From contig NZ_MBLO01000191.1 in NCBI RefSeq assembly GCF_001854805.1, forward strand, positions 22,726-86,725: 64,000 nt of DNA, read 5' to 3'. The notes under the pieces are model-generated. The model saw only the letters and a list, made by a program, of their open reading frames with translations, was not told the origin of the DNA and searched no databases. Shown piece by piece: positions 28,460 to 36,667 of the stretch. The stretch comes from Pseudofrankia coriaricola (GTDB lineage: Bacteria > Actinomycetota > Actinomycetes > Frankiales > Frankiaceae). Position numbers and translations under genes: made by a program. Each line of letters starts with the position of its first letter. The stretch's first letter is position 1.

Positions 28460-28805
28460 CTACTGCCACCAGCCGCCGGCATCGCCCCAGATCGGGTAGA
28501 GCGACGGGCCGCCGTCGGGCAGGGCGATCTCCGGGCCGATCCGGCGTAGCCCCAGCCGCAGCCACAGGGCGAGGCTGCGCTGGTTGGAGGCCTCCGCGTA
28601 GACCCCGGCTCCGGCCGCGTTCGCGACCGCGGCAAGAGTCCTGCTGACGGCGGCGGCGTGGCCGCGTGCCTGATGCCCGGGACGGACCCCGGCGAACAGC
28701 ACGTGGAGTGCGGTGGCAGGTCGGCCGGGTGGGCGGCGTCCAGCGCCTGCATGATGACCGCCGCCCGCTCGCCGCCCTCGCCGTACGCATTGAACAGCGC
28801 GTCCG
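28460..28805 (-). pseudogene. Broken GNAT acetyltransferase fragment
   Basis: Two minus-strand frames together read as the C-terminal half of a GNAT N-acetyltransferase. The first piece (about 28710-28805) gives ALFNAYGEGGERAAVIMQAL; the second (28460 to about 28708) gives LHVLFAGVRPGHQARGHAAA, which matches motif A of acyl-CoA binding, then VYAEASNQRSLALWLRLGLR. A single frameshift near 28708 separates them and the N-terminal third is missing. It is therefore almost certainly inactive. Confidence 0.6.
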
Positions 28806-29000
28806 CTAGTCGGCCCGGGCGCGCATGGCGGCCCGGTGCGCATCCGGGTGGGCGCACAGCACCACGCCGCAGTCGTGCGGCACGTTGAGCCACTTGTGCG
28901 CGTCGGTGGCCCACGAGTCCGCCCGCGCCAGCCCGGCGAGCGCGGGCAGCTCGGCGCGCAGGCGCGGGCTGGCCGCGGCCCACATGCCGAAGGCCCACTC
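28806..29000 (-). pseudogene. Internal fragment of a PLP-dependent decarboxylase
   Basis: Sixty-four codons ending at a stop at 28806 contain ADSWATDAHKWLNVPHDCGV and VVLCAHPDAHRAAM. SxxxDAHKW with its lysine is the cofactor-binding motif of group II pyridoxal decarboxylases (aromatic amino acid/glutamate type). Neither the N-terminal domain upstream of about 29000 nor the C-terminal domain is present, and the frame runs directly into the GNAT remnant. A degraded gene piece. Confidence 0.6.
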
Positions 29001-29566
29001 TGGTTGTTTGGGTGCCGTTTCGGCTCGACATCGCGACCCGTCCTGTGAGCAGGACTACATCCACCTGGGCGGCACCTCGGCGGCCGCGTCGGCCAACACC
29101 GGGCCGCCGGCGGTCGCGCCTGGCGGCGATGTTCGACCCTGACGTCCCGCGTGGCTCTGCCCGCGGGGTGGCGTTCAGCACGTGAGCCGCTAGGCTGCGC
29201 CGGGACTCAGCAGTGATCCGGGTCCAGTTGGAGCCCTTCGGCCGGGGCCGGATGAGGCCCGTCGAGCTGGGCCGTGGCGGGCGCCGCGGGCGGCCGGAGC
29301 CGGGCAGACGGTGCCACCGCCACGCGGGCGGCCACCCGCCCTTCCCGCCTGGACATAGCGGATACTTTTGACAAAACGGTCATCCAGTCGCGGTGAGCGC
29401 ATACCGCTGCCGATTTGGATAGTTCGCCCACGTTTCCTGCGTTAACCTGCCCGCCACGCCATCGTGCGACTAGGCGTCGTCAGTTCGCTACGCCCACTGT
29501 CGGCTGTGGTGCGGCGGGTGGGAACGGTGGTTCCCGGCCCTGACCGCTTGGAAGTGGGGGATCTCG
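29001..29566. other. Gene-free stretch after decayed fragments
   Basis: About 570 bp with no open frame of normal actinobacterial composition. Locally lower GC at about 29360-29450 (around GATACTTTTGACAAAACGG) is probably the promoter region of the regulator at 29567. Nothing else is recognisable. Confidence 0.5.
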
Positions 29567-30571
29567 GTGCCGGGCGACGAGCAGGAGCTGTTCGGGCTGG
29601 ACGAGACGGGCCTGGCAGTTTTCCGGGCCGCGGCCGGCCACCACCGGGCCACCATCGAGATGCTCGCGGACCGGGCAGGGCTGCCCGTGGAGAAGGTGAC
29701 GGCCGAGGTCGACCGGCTCGTGGGGCGGGGCCTGCTGCGCAAGATCGACGAGGGCTGGGAGGCGCAGGACCCCTCCATCGCGCTGTACGTCGAGCACGCG
29801 ATGCGGGAGCGCGCTCTGGAGCTGCGGGAGGCGGCGCTGTCCGCGCAGCGGACCGCCCTGTACCGCAGCCGGCTGCTGTCGGACTACGTCGCCGGCCGGC
29901 ACCGCCCCGACAACGTCGACGGGGTGGCCGCGCTCCTGGACCCGCACCAGGTGTGGGTGCAGATAGCCGAGCTGGTCGAGAACGCGGCCAGCCAGATCGG
30001 CTTCCTGCTGTCCGGGCCGACCCCGCCGCGCCCGGCCGCGGTGGACATGTTGCAGGGGCTGGCGCGGGCGGCTGGGCGGGGGGTGCGCGTCGCCTCGGTG
30101 TGGACGCCCGACCAGGTGGCGGCGGCCAGGGCGCTGGGCGGCGGCCGGCTGCCGGCGGTCGGCTGGGTGCGCCAGAGCCCCCTCGTGCCCATGCGGGTGA
30201 TGATCGTCGACGGGCGGGAGGCGGTCCTGCCGGTCGACCCGGACGACCTCGGCCAGGGCGCGCTGCTGGTGCGTGCCCCCGGCCCCCTGTCCGTGATCAG
30301 TGACCTGGTCGAGCGGGTGCACCGGGACGCGCAGCCGCTGAACGGCCCGCGGCCAGCCGCCGACGGCTCCGAGCAGGCACGCCGCGGCGCGGTGCTGGCA
30401 CTGCTGGCCCAAGGCCACACCGACCAGGCCGTCGCCGACCGCCTGGGGATCACCCCGCGTACCGTCCGCCGGGACGTCGCCGACCTCTATGTCCAGCACG
30501 GCGTCACGAGCCGCTTCCAGTTGGGCGCCATCACCGCCCGCCTCGGCCTCCTGCCGCCGCCCCGCCGCTAG
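29567..30571 (+). CDS. TrmB/LuxR-type two-domain transcriptional regulator
   Basis: A 334-residue protein starting with GTG. The N-terminus has a TrmB-like winged helix (AVFRAAAGHHRATIEMLADR, then VEKVTAEVDRLVGRGLLRK). A middle region resembles the phospholipase-D-like effector fold seen in TrmB-type regulators. The C-terminal about 60 residues form a LuxR-like helix-turn-helix (GHTDQAVADRLGITPRTVRR). This combination is frequent in Streptomyces and relatives, where such proteins control natural-product or stress genes. No partner gene is adjacent. Confidence 0.82.
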   Translation: MPGDEQELFGLDETGLAVFRAAAGHHRATIEMLADRAGLPVEKVTAEVDRLVGRGLLRKIDEGWEAQDPSIALYVEHAMRERALELREAALSAQRTALYRSRLLSDYVAGRHRPDNVDGVAALLDPHQVWVQIAELVENAASQIGFLLSGPTPPRPAAVDMLQGLARAAGRGVRVASVWTPDQVAAARALGGGRLPAVGWVRQSPLVPMRVMIVDGREAVLPVDPDDLGQGALLVRAPGPLSVISDLVERVHRDAQPLNGPRPAADGSEQARRGAVLALLAQGHTDQAVADRLGITPRTVRRDVADLYVQHGVTSRFQLGAITARLGLLPPPRR

Positions 30572-30674
30572 GCACCCCGCCGCTGGTGCCGCCCCCGCAA
30601 ACGTCTGCTCCCCGGAGAGCGCCCGGTTCTCGTACGCCGCCGCTCTCCTGACCGCCGTCTCGCCCAACCGCTGT

Positions 30675-31478
30675 CTATACCGGTGCCGGTGCCGGTGTCG
30701 GCGCTGGTTCCGGTGTCGTGGGCGCCTCGCTGCCCGCCGTGGCCATGGCCGGTGCGCCGACGTCGACGAAGCGTTCCTCGGCGACCCAGTCGGTGAACCG
30801 GGCCAGGCCGAACGCGTCGACAGTCGGTCCGATCTGGGTCGCCATCGCCCGCAGCGCCACCACCTTGCGGTCGAGCTCGGGCCCGTCGAGCGCGACGCGC
30901 AGGGACAGGACGTCCGCGGGCACGCCGGCAGGGTGGGCGTCGGTCATGAACACCTGGAACTCGTCGTGCAGGTCCGCGAAGCGTTCGAGCGCCTCCGCCG
31001 TCCACGCCGCCTCCAGCAGGCGGAAGCCACGGCCCCGCTCCTCCCAGGCGTGGCGCACCCAGCGGTGCACGGCGACATGGTCGGGGTGGAAGGTCGTCCC
31101 GTCCGGCCCGAAGGTCACAACGGTGTCGGGCCGCACCTCGTCGACCACCTGACCGACCAGCCGGGCGCCGACGGGGCCCCAGGCATCCAGACCGCCGTCG
31201 GGCATCCCGATGATCCGGTGCTCCCGGACTCCGAGCACGGCCATCGCGGCGCCCGCCTCGAGCCGGCGCACCGCGCCGAGCCGCTCCGGCGGCCACGCCG
31301 CGGGGTCGTCGGTGCCGCGCTCGCCGGCGGTCAGCGCCACACACGCCACCCGCTGGCCATTCGCCGCGGCCGCGGCCATCAGCCCGCCCGCCAGATAGGT
31401 CTCGTCATCGGGATGCGCCCACACCGACAGCACGGTCCCAAGGTCAGCAATACGCAGTCGATCCATGCCATCCACCAT
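30675..31478 (-). CDS. PIG-L/LmbE-family deacetylase
   Basis: A 267-residue zinc-dependent deacetylase. The metal motif AHPDDE occurs near residue 20, followed by LTAGERGTDD, RLEAGAAMAVLGV and the downstream zinc histidine in HPDHVAVHRWV. The family includes MshB/Mca of mycothiol metabolism and GlcNAc deacetylases; this one lacks distinguishing context. The C-terminus ends in a Pro/Ala/Thr repeat (PAPTPAPAPV) encoded by CCGGTG-type DNA repeats. ATG at 31478 is preferred; ATG at 31466 is an alternative. Confidence 0.88.
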   Translation of the reverse strand: MVDGMDRLRIADLGTVLSVWAHPDDETYLAGGLMAAAAANGQRVACVALTAGERGTDDPAAWPPERLGAVRRLEAGAAMAVLGVREHRIIGMPDGGLDAWGPVGARLVGQVVDEVRPDTVVTFGPDGTTFHPDHVAVHRWVRHAWEERGRGFRLLEAAWTAEALERFADLHDEFQVFMTDAHPAGVPADVLSLRVALDGPELDRKVVALRAMATQIGPTVDAFGLARFTDWVAEERFVDVGAPAMATAGSEAPTTPEPAPTPAPAPV

Positions 31479-31646
31479 CGCCCGCGCCCCTTCCCCCGGC
31501 CTTCTCGGCGCGGGTCGCGTACCGGACAGCGACCGATCGGACCGCCGGGCCAGGTCAGGCGGCCTCAGGGGCCGGATCCGGAGCCCCGTCCGCATACCCA
31601 GCCGGCGGTGCGGGTCGCGCAAGCGACCTTCCCGCCCAGCGGCGCC

Positions 31647-33551
31647 CTAGCGGTGGTAGGCGTGGCGGCTGGCCAGGACGGCGATGGCGGTGGTCAGGCG
31701 GTGGGAGGTGGCCGGATAGAGCATGCGGACGTCCAGGAGCACGTCGCAGCGCATGGCTGGGTTCCGCCAGATGCACAGGGTGCGGTTTCTCGGGATCCAC
31801 CGGGCGGGTCGGTCGAGGTCGGGCGTCCGCAGCGCCCACTCCGGCGTCGGCCAGACCGCGACGACCTCGCGCTGGCCCAGGCGGATGACCCGGGCGCCGC
31901 GTGCCTGCGACCACGGGATGTCGTAGTGACGCCCGCCCGCCCGCGCCTGGATGCCGCCGGGCGTGATCGAGAGCCAGGGCGGGCTGGATGCCAGGTGGAG
32001 CCGCCACACCGCGCGTCGCAGGCCCGCGATGGCGAGGAACAGGGCGCCGGCGCCGACGAGCACGCTGAACAGTCTTGTTCCGGCTCCGACGGTCGGGTCG
32101 TTGCCGCCCAGGGTCGTGAGGCAGATCAGGACCGCGAGCAGCGCGAGCAGGGCCGCGAGGAGCGTCAGGACTCCGGCGACGACGTTGGGCCACCGTCTGC
32201 CGGTGAAGACGCAGGATTCGTCGGAGCCGTTCTCCGCCAGCGCGACCCTCGTGGGCGCGAGCGGCGGGTAGCCCGGCGCCGGTACCGGCAGGCGCTGGAC
32301 ACCCGGCACCACCACTCCCGGCGCCGCCCGAGTCGGCAGTCCAGGTGGTCGCGCCGCCCGCTCGACGGGTGCCGGCGGCCGTGGCGGCGCCGCGCGGACC
32401 ACGGCCTGGTGCGCCGCGGCGCCTGGCGGTGGCAGCTCTCGTCGTGTCGGCTTCAGCGGCGCCAGGCCGGGCGAATCCGGAGACCGCGGCGCCAGCGCAG
32501 GTTGCTGCAATGCCGGTGCCGGTTGCGGTGCCTGTCGTTGGGGGGATGCTGGTGCTGGCGGCGGCGCCGGTGTCCCGCCGGGCCGGGCGGCAGGTGCCAG
32601 CGGGAGGGCGCGTGGCGGCGCGACGGCGAGCGCGGGCGGGCTGGGGGTGGCCGGCAGCCAGGCCGCGATCTCGGCCTCCCGCTCGCGGACCAGCCGAGCC
32701 ACCTCCGGCGGCCAGGCCGGCGACGGGCCGAGATCGGCGGCGAACAGCTTGAGCAGCGTGGCCGGGGCCGGGCGGTCCGACGGGTCCTTGGCCAGGCAGG
32801 GCCGCAGGCGGTCCCGCAGCGCCGCGGGCACCCCGCGCAGGTCGGGCAGGTCGTGCACTATCCGGAACAACAGCGCCGCCGGGTCGCCGGACCCGAACGG
32901 GTCGCGGCCGGTGGACGCGAAGATCAGGACCAGCGCGAACGCGAACACGTCGCAGGCAGGGCCGACCTCGCCGCCCATCGCCTGTTCGGGCGACATGTAG
33001 GCGGCGGTGCCGAACACCTCGCCGGCGCGGGTCAGTGCCGTCTGGTCGGCGGCCCGGGCGATCCCGAAGTCGATGAGCCGCGGGCCGTCGGCGGCGAGCA
33101 GGACATTGTTGGGCTTCAGGTCCCGGTGGGCGATGCCGTCACGGTGGACGGCCATGAGCGCCTCAAGCATGCGGGCGCCCAGCATGAAGCAGGCTTCCAG
33201 CTGCAGCGGGCCGAGCACCTCGACGGCGTCGCGCAGCGAAGGGCCCGGCACGTACTGGGTGGCGAGCCAGGGCCGAGGGCCGTCCGGGTCCGCGTCCGCC
33301 ACCGGCGCGGTGAAAGCGCCTGCGATCCGGCGAGCCGCCGCGACCTCCCGGCGGAACCGCTCCCGGAAGACGGGGTCGCCGGCGACGGTGGGGCTGACCA
33401 CCTTGACCGCGGCGAGCCGTCCGGCCGGTGAGCTCGCGAGGTAGACCCGGCCCATCCCGCCCTCGCCGATCAGCGCGCGGACCAGGTATGGGCCGATCGT
33501 CGTGGGATCTCGCGGCCCCGGGGCGCCCAGGCGCCCAGCGGAAGACGTCAC
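31647..33551 (-). CDS. Transmembrane Ser/Thr protein kinase
   Basis: A 634-residue kinase with an intact catalytic domain: P-loop GEGGMGRV (29-36), Lys50, HRD at 142-144 and DFG at 161-163, followed by GTAAYMSPEQ. A Pro/Ala-rich linker of about 130 residues leads to two membrane helices (about 425-480) and a C-terminal domain of about 150 residues resembling bacterial PH-like domains (LSITPGGIQARAGGRHYDIP). There are no PASTA repeats. It lies 139 bp downstream of the CHAP hydrolase gene in the same direction. Confidence 0.9.
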   Translation of the reverse strand: MTSSAGRLGAPGPRDPTTIGPYLVRALIGEGGMGRVYLASSPAGRLAAVKVVSPTVAGDPVFRERFRREVAAARRIAGAFTAPVADADPDGPRPWLATQYVPGPSLRDAVEVLGPLQLEACFMLGARMLEALMAVHRDGIAHRDLKPNNVLLAADGPRLIDFGIARAADQTALTRAGEVFGTAAYMSPEQAMGGEVGPACDVFAFALVLIFASTGRDPFGSGDPAALLFRIVHDLPDLRGVPAALRDRLRPCLAKDPSDRPAPATLLKLFAADLGPSPAWPPEVARLVREREAEIAAWLPATPSPPALAVAPPRALPLAPAARPGGTPAPPPAPASPQRQAPQPAPALQQPALAPRSPDSPGLAPLKPTRRELPPPGAAAHQAVVRAAPPRPPAPVERAARPPGLPTRAAPGVVVPGVQRLPVPAPGYPPLAPTRVALAENGSDESCVFTGRRWPNVVAGVLTLLAALLALLAVLICLTTLGGNDPTVGAGTRLFSVLVGAGALFLAIAGLRRAVWRLHLASSPPWLSITPGGIQARAGGRHYDIPWSQARGARVIRLGQREVVAVWPTPEWALRTPDLDRPARWIPRNRTLCIWRNPAMRCDVLLDVRMLYPATSHRLTTAIAVLASRHAYHR

Positions 33552-33690
33552 GGGCCACCATTCCGACCAGCACCGGGTCCGACCAGCTCAGGGCAAGCCA
33601 CCCGAGCGCGGACGACTCATCCCGGGCCGCAGATTACCCCACCCGGGCCGCCCGCTCACGGCGCACCGGCCCGGGTCCGCCGAACGGCCG

Positions 33691-34482
33691 CTAACGCCCC
33701 GCGAGGTCGAGAAAGAAGTCGAGGCCGGTCCACGTCGGCTGGGTGACGACGCCGTCAGCCCGCAGCGACGGGTTCTTCGCGCGGCAGAACTCCTGGAAAT
33801 CGCGCACGGCCTTCTCGGTCGCCGCGTCGAAGACACCGTTCGGGTCGAGCAGCCGGTTCGCGCCCTCGCGTTGGGACGCGATGTTCAGCGCGTTCTGCAC
33901 GGTGACGACCGGATGCGCGAGGTCGGGGAACACCCCGGTAGGGCCTCGGTCGCGCGCGCCCAGCCGCAGGTCAGGGAAATGGCCGAAGCGGTTGCCCGCC
34001 TGCGCCACCTGTGGCCGTAGCCCGGCGGGCACGCCGCTGAACAGGTGCTGCCAGCTGACGCAGCCGGCGATGAGCTGGCCGCCGGCGGTCCAGGTCTTCG
34101 CGAGAACCTGGTCGTCGCCGATGTTGCCCTCGACCGTCTGGATCTGGCCGCCGGACCGTCCGACCACGATGCCGGTATGCGTCTCGGCGGTGAGGGCCTT
34201 CTCCACGCCGGTCCAGTCGAAGACGATCTGGTCCCCGGGCTTGCTGCTGGTCGACGGAATGGCCAGGCCGTGCGCCTGCGCCCACGACCAGATCGAAGGC
34301 ACCCAGGCCGAGCGGATTCCCGGCTGAACCCCGACGTCCTCGTACATGCAGTAGGCGAACATCGCGCACCATGGGCTTCCCGGCGCCTGGAAGCGGTCAT
34401 TCCAGAGTGTGTGGTTCTCCTGCGCCGGCTTGAAGCCGACCTGGTCCTTGCAGTGCTTCACGAACTCGTCCACAGTCGCCAT
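33691..34482 (-). CDS. CHAP-domain peptidoglycan hydrolase with peptidoglycan-binding domain
   Basis: A 263-residue protein. The N-terminal CHAP amidase/endopeptidase domain has catalytic Cys39 in SPWCAMFAY and His102 in ETHTGIVVG, followed by VEGNI. The C-terminal about 90 residues form a peptidoglycan-binding-1 domain (NALNIASQREGANRLLDPNG, then AVRDFQEFCRAKN). No signal peptide or membrane segment is visible at the N-terminus (MATVDEFVKHCKD), unusual for a wall hydrolase; phage endolysins and contractile-system cargo share this feature. No phage genes surround it. The kinase gene follows in the same direction. Confidence 0.85.
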   Translation of the reverse strand: MATVDEFVKHCKDQVGFKPAQENHTLWNDRFQAPGSPWCAMFAYCMYEDVGVQPGIRSAWVPSIWSWAQAHGLAIPSTSSKPGDQIVFDWTGVEKALTAETHTGIVVGRSGGQIQTVEGNIGDDQVLAKTWTAGGQLIAGCVSWQHLFSGVPAGLRPQVAQAGNRFGHFPDLRLGARDRGPTGVFPDLAHPVVTVQNALNIASQREGANRLLDPNGVFDAATEKAVRDFQEFCRAKNPSLRADGVVTQPTWTGLDFFLDLAGR

Positions 34483-34713
34483 GCCCGCCGTCCCCCGGTT
34501 CTGTGCGTGGCTGCCGGCCAGTCGCTCAGCGCGATGGCGGCGGCATTACCATAATGGAGAGTGCACCCCGCCGATCGATGCGTCCGTTCGGCCCGGGCGC
34601 TGCTCCACGCCGAGGGCGTGGCTTCCGGCGGCATAGGCTGGGCTCTGGCGCCGCGTGCCGGTCACCGGCCCGGTGAGGCATGGAGGCGCCAGAACGCCCT
34701 CGGAGACATGTTC

Positions 34714-35112
34714 ATGCCCGTCCACCTGAACCACACGATCGTGCATGCTCAGGACAACCGGGAGTCCGCCGAGTTCCTCGCCGGCATCCTCGGCCTCGAG
34801 GTCGGCCAGGAATGGGGCCCGTTCATCCCCGTCGCCACCGGAAACGGTGTCACGCTGGACTTCGCGACAGCCCCGGCGGACAAGATCGCCACCCAGCACT
34901 ACGCGTTCCTGGTGTCGGAGCCGGAGTTCGACGCCGCCTTCGCGCGAATCCAGTGTGCCGGGGTCGTCTACTACGCCGACCCGCACGGACGGCTGCCAGG
35001 CCAGATCAACCACAACGACGGCGGCCGCGGCGTCTACTTCCTGGACCCCTCCGGCCACGGCATGGAGATTCTCACGCGCCCCTACGGCGGCGGCCCCGCG
35101 CTCGCCTCTTAG
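34714..35112 (+). CDS. VOC-family (glyoxalase/bleomycin-resistance-like) protein
   Basis: A 132-residue protein with two VOC modules: LNHTIVHAQDNRESAEFLAG at the N-terminus and HYAFLVSEPEFDAAFARIQ, then GRGVYFLDPSGHGMEILTRP with the terminal Glu. Start ATG 34714 is chosen because GGAG at 34702-34705 lies 8 bases upstream; ATG 34708 and a longer frame from 34561 are possible but have poorer signals. Activity not predictable. Confidence 0.85.
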   Translation: MPVHLNHTIVHAQDNRESAEFLAGILGLEVGQEWGPFIPVATGNGVTLDFATAPADKIATQHYAFLVSEPEFDAAFARIQCAGVVYYADPHGRLPGQINHNDGGRGVYFLDPSGHGMEILTRPYGGGPALAS

Positions 35113-35589
35113 GACAGAACCGCGGCCGCCGTCGCAACCAGGCGACGGGCTACGCCTTGGGCCCGCTGGTTGTGGCGGCCGAAAGCGATCTTCGCTGCGC
35201 CGGCCGGGTGTGCGCGCCGTCGCTCGTGCGTAGCGGTCGGGGTCACATTTGCGACCGCATCAAGCGAGCGGTGGCAGAGAACCTCGAGGTGCCGAAGAAG
35301 ATCCAGGAGAGCTAGTCCCGCCCCAGCAAATGTTCACCCCGTCGCTGGCACCATCGGAATCAAGATCAGTCAGACGTTGTGTGTCATCGGCGGCGCGTAA
35401 CGCCTGACTGATTCTGGAAAGATCGTTCCGAAATGAGGGGAACGTTGCCGGAGGCGGTCCTAGTCCCTGATCTACAGTGATCGCAAGCTGGGGCGCGCGC
35501 TCGGCGCGCCGCAGTGCCCTGACGCCGCCGTGACGCCCGGGCCGAGAGGCCCCTACCCAGCCCACGTTTGTCAGGTTATCCTGACATGC
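35113..35589. other. Intergenic region with several inverted repeats
   Basis: About 475 bp. A 14-bp inverted repeat with one mismatch (35365-35378 against 35399-35412, arms ATCAGTCAGACGTT/AACGCCTGACTGAT) could be a terminator. CGTTCC and GGAACG flank 9 bases at about 35425-35445, and GGCGCGC pairs with GCGCGCC near 35495. A short coding-like tail ending at 35315 (DRIKRAVAENLEVPKKIQES) has no start or family I recognise and may be a gene remnant. Confidence 0.5.
35569..35586 (+). promoter_or_regulatory. Palindromic operator at the start of the HTH-PASTA gene
   Basis: TGTCAGG-TTAT-CCTGACA, a perfect 7-bp inverted repeat, ends 3 bases before the ATG at 35590 and replaces any Shine-Dalgarno sequence. 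This suggests a leaderless or very short-leader mRNA whose promoter or start is covered by a repressor, possibly the HTH protein encoded here. Confidence 0.55.
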
Positions 35590-36456
35590 ATGGCTAAGGG
35601 TAGGAGCGGTCCGTGGCAGGAGGGCCGCCGAGCGTGGGAGCGGCTGGACAACTGGCGGGACCGCGTGTTCGGCCGCCCAGAGAGCATCGACCATGGCGAG
35701 GCGGCGCTCGGCGCGCTGACCGACATCGGCACCCTGCGTCGGCTGCTCGACCAGACCGAGCTCGAGGCGGTTCGCGCGGCCCGCTTCCACCGCAAGTCGT
35801 GGGCGGAGATCGCCACCCGGCTCGGTGTCTCCCGCCAGTCGGCCTGGGAGCGCTGGCGTGACCTCGACGAGAACCTCCCGCCGCTCACCTCCGGGCCGGC
35901 CGCGGGCCCCGTCAGGCTCCAGGTGCCCATCGACGACGCCGCCGCCGAGCAGGTCAGGCGGGCGCGTGCTCTCGCCGAGGAAGTCATGAAGGACTCCAAC
36001 GCGACCGACGCCCCACCCGAGGTGGGAGCCGAGCCGGCCTCGGCTGCCGGCGCCGGTGCGGCGGTCGCGGCCGGCGGTCGAGGGGACGAGGCGGGCGGCT
36101 CCGGCCGGCGGGCGCGGCGCCGGTCGGGCAAGACGGTCGTGGTGCCGAACGTGGTCGGCCGGACGTGGGAGGACGCCCGGTCGGTGCTGGCGGGCTGGGG
36201 CTTTCCCGCCGTCGCCGTCGGTCTGTCGACAGAGCCTGGTGCCGGGCTGGTCGAGGTCGAGCCGGACACCGGCTCGCTCGTCACCGGCCAGGCGCCGGAG
36301 GCCGGCGCCAAGGTCGCGTCCGGCACCCCGGTGCGGCTGTGGATCGGTGGCCGCGGCGACGGCTCCGCGGGTGTCCGCGAACCCCGGCGCCCGTTCCCGT
36401 CCTCCCCGCCGGCCCTCGAGATGCTCCCCGAGTCCGTCACCGAGGCGGTCGGCTGA
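35590..36456 (+). CDS. HTH protein with one C-terminal PASTA domain
   Basis: A 288-residue protein. Residues about 55-95 hold a helix-turn-helix with ARFHRKSWAEIATRLGVSRQ and SAWERWRDLD. A Gly/Ala/Arg-rich linker leads to a single PASTA domain (VVVPNVVGRTWEDARSVLAG through GTPVRLWIGG, about 180-260). There is no transmembrane segment or kinase domain, so a PASTA unit, normally an extracellular muropeptide sensor, is here joined to a cytoplasmic DNA-binding unit. ATG 35590 is chosen over 35530 because it follows the operator and starts the conserved part. Role unknown. Confidence 0.75.
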   Translation: MAKGRSGPWQEGRRAWERLDNWRDRVFGRPESIDHGEAALGALTDIGTLRRLLDQTELEAVRAARFHRKSWAEIATRLGVSRQSAWERWRDLDENLPPLTSGPAAGPVRLQVPIDDAAAEQVRRARALAEEVMKDSNATDAPPEVGAEPASAAGAGAAVAAGGRGDEAGGSGRRARRRSGKTVVVPNVVGRTWEDARSVLAGWGFPAVAVGLSTEPGAGLVEVEPDTGSLVTGQAPEAGAKVASGTPVRLWIGGRGDGSAGVREPRRPFPSSPPALEMLPESVTEAVG

Positions 36457-36529
36457 CCGTGCCCGGCGCCGCGGGACGCGGCCCGGCGCCCGGCCGCCTG
36501 GTGTCTGGTACCTGGCCGCCGTCCCGTCG

Positions 36530-36598
36530 GTGATCCTGGGGACAACGGCCGCCGGGCGTGCGAAGGAAGATCATTTTTGCACGCCCTTTGGCCCTCTA
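36530..36598 (+). repeat. 69-bp hairpin repeat, copy 1
   Basis: First of two head-to-tail copies with period 69. Core hairpin arms GGGCGTGCGAA/TTTGCACGCCC enclose the invariant loop GGAAGATCATT; this copy has one C-to-T change that converts a G-C to a G-T wobble pair. Outer GGCC blocks can also pair. It starts 74 bases after the HTH-PASTA stop. Confidence 0.9.
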
Positions 36599-36667
36599 GT
36601 GATCCTGGGGACAACGGCCGCCGGGCGTGCGAAGGAAGATCATTTTCGCACGCCCTTTGGCCCTCTA
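36599..36667 (+). repeat. 69-bp hairpin repeat, copy 2
   Basis: Directly abuts copy 1 with no spacer. Arms GGGCGTGCGAA/TTCGCACGCCC pair perfectly over 11 bp around the same 11-nt loop. Unit ends CCCTCTA. Confidence 0.9.

Noticed and set aside
30489..33431. A 980-codon open frame on the plus strand
   Set aside because: It lies antisense to the PIG-L deacetylase and Ser/Thr kinase genes, shows low-complexity Arg/Gly/Pro composition and no domain; it is a high-GC shadow.
36530..36667. Tandem repeats as a CRISPR array
   Set aside because: The two units abut with no spacers, the period is 69 bp, and no cas genes are present.
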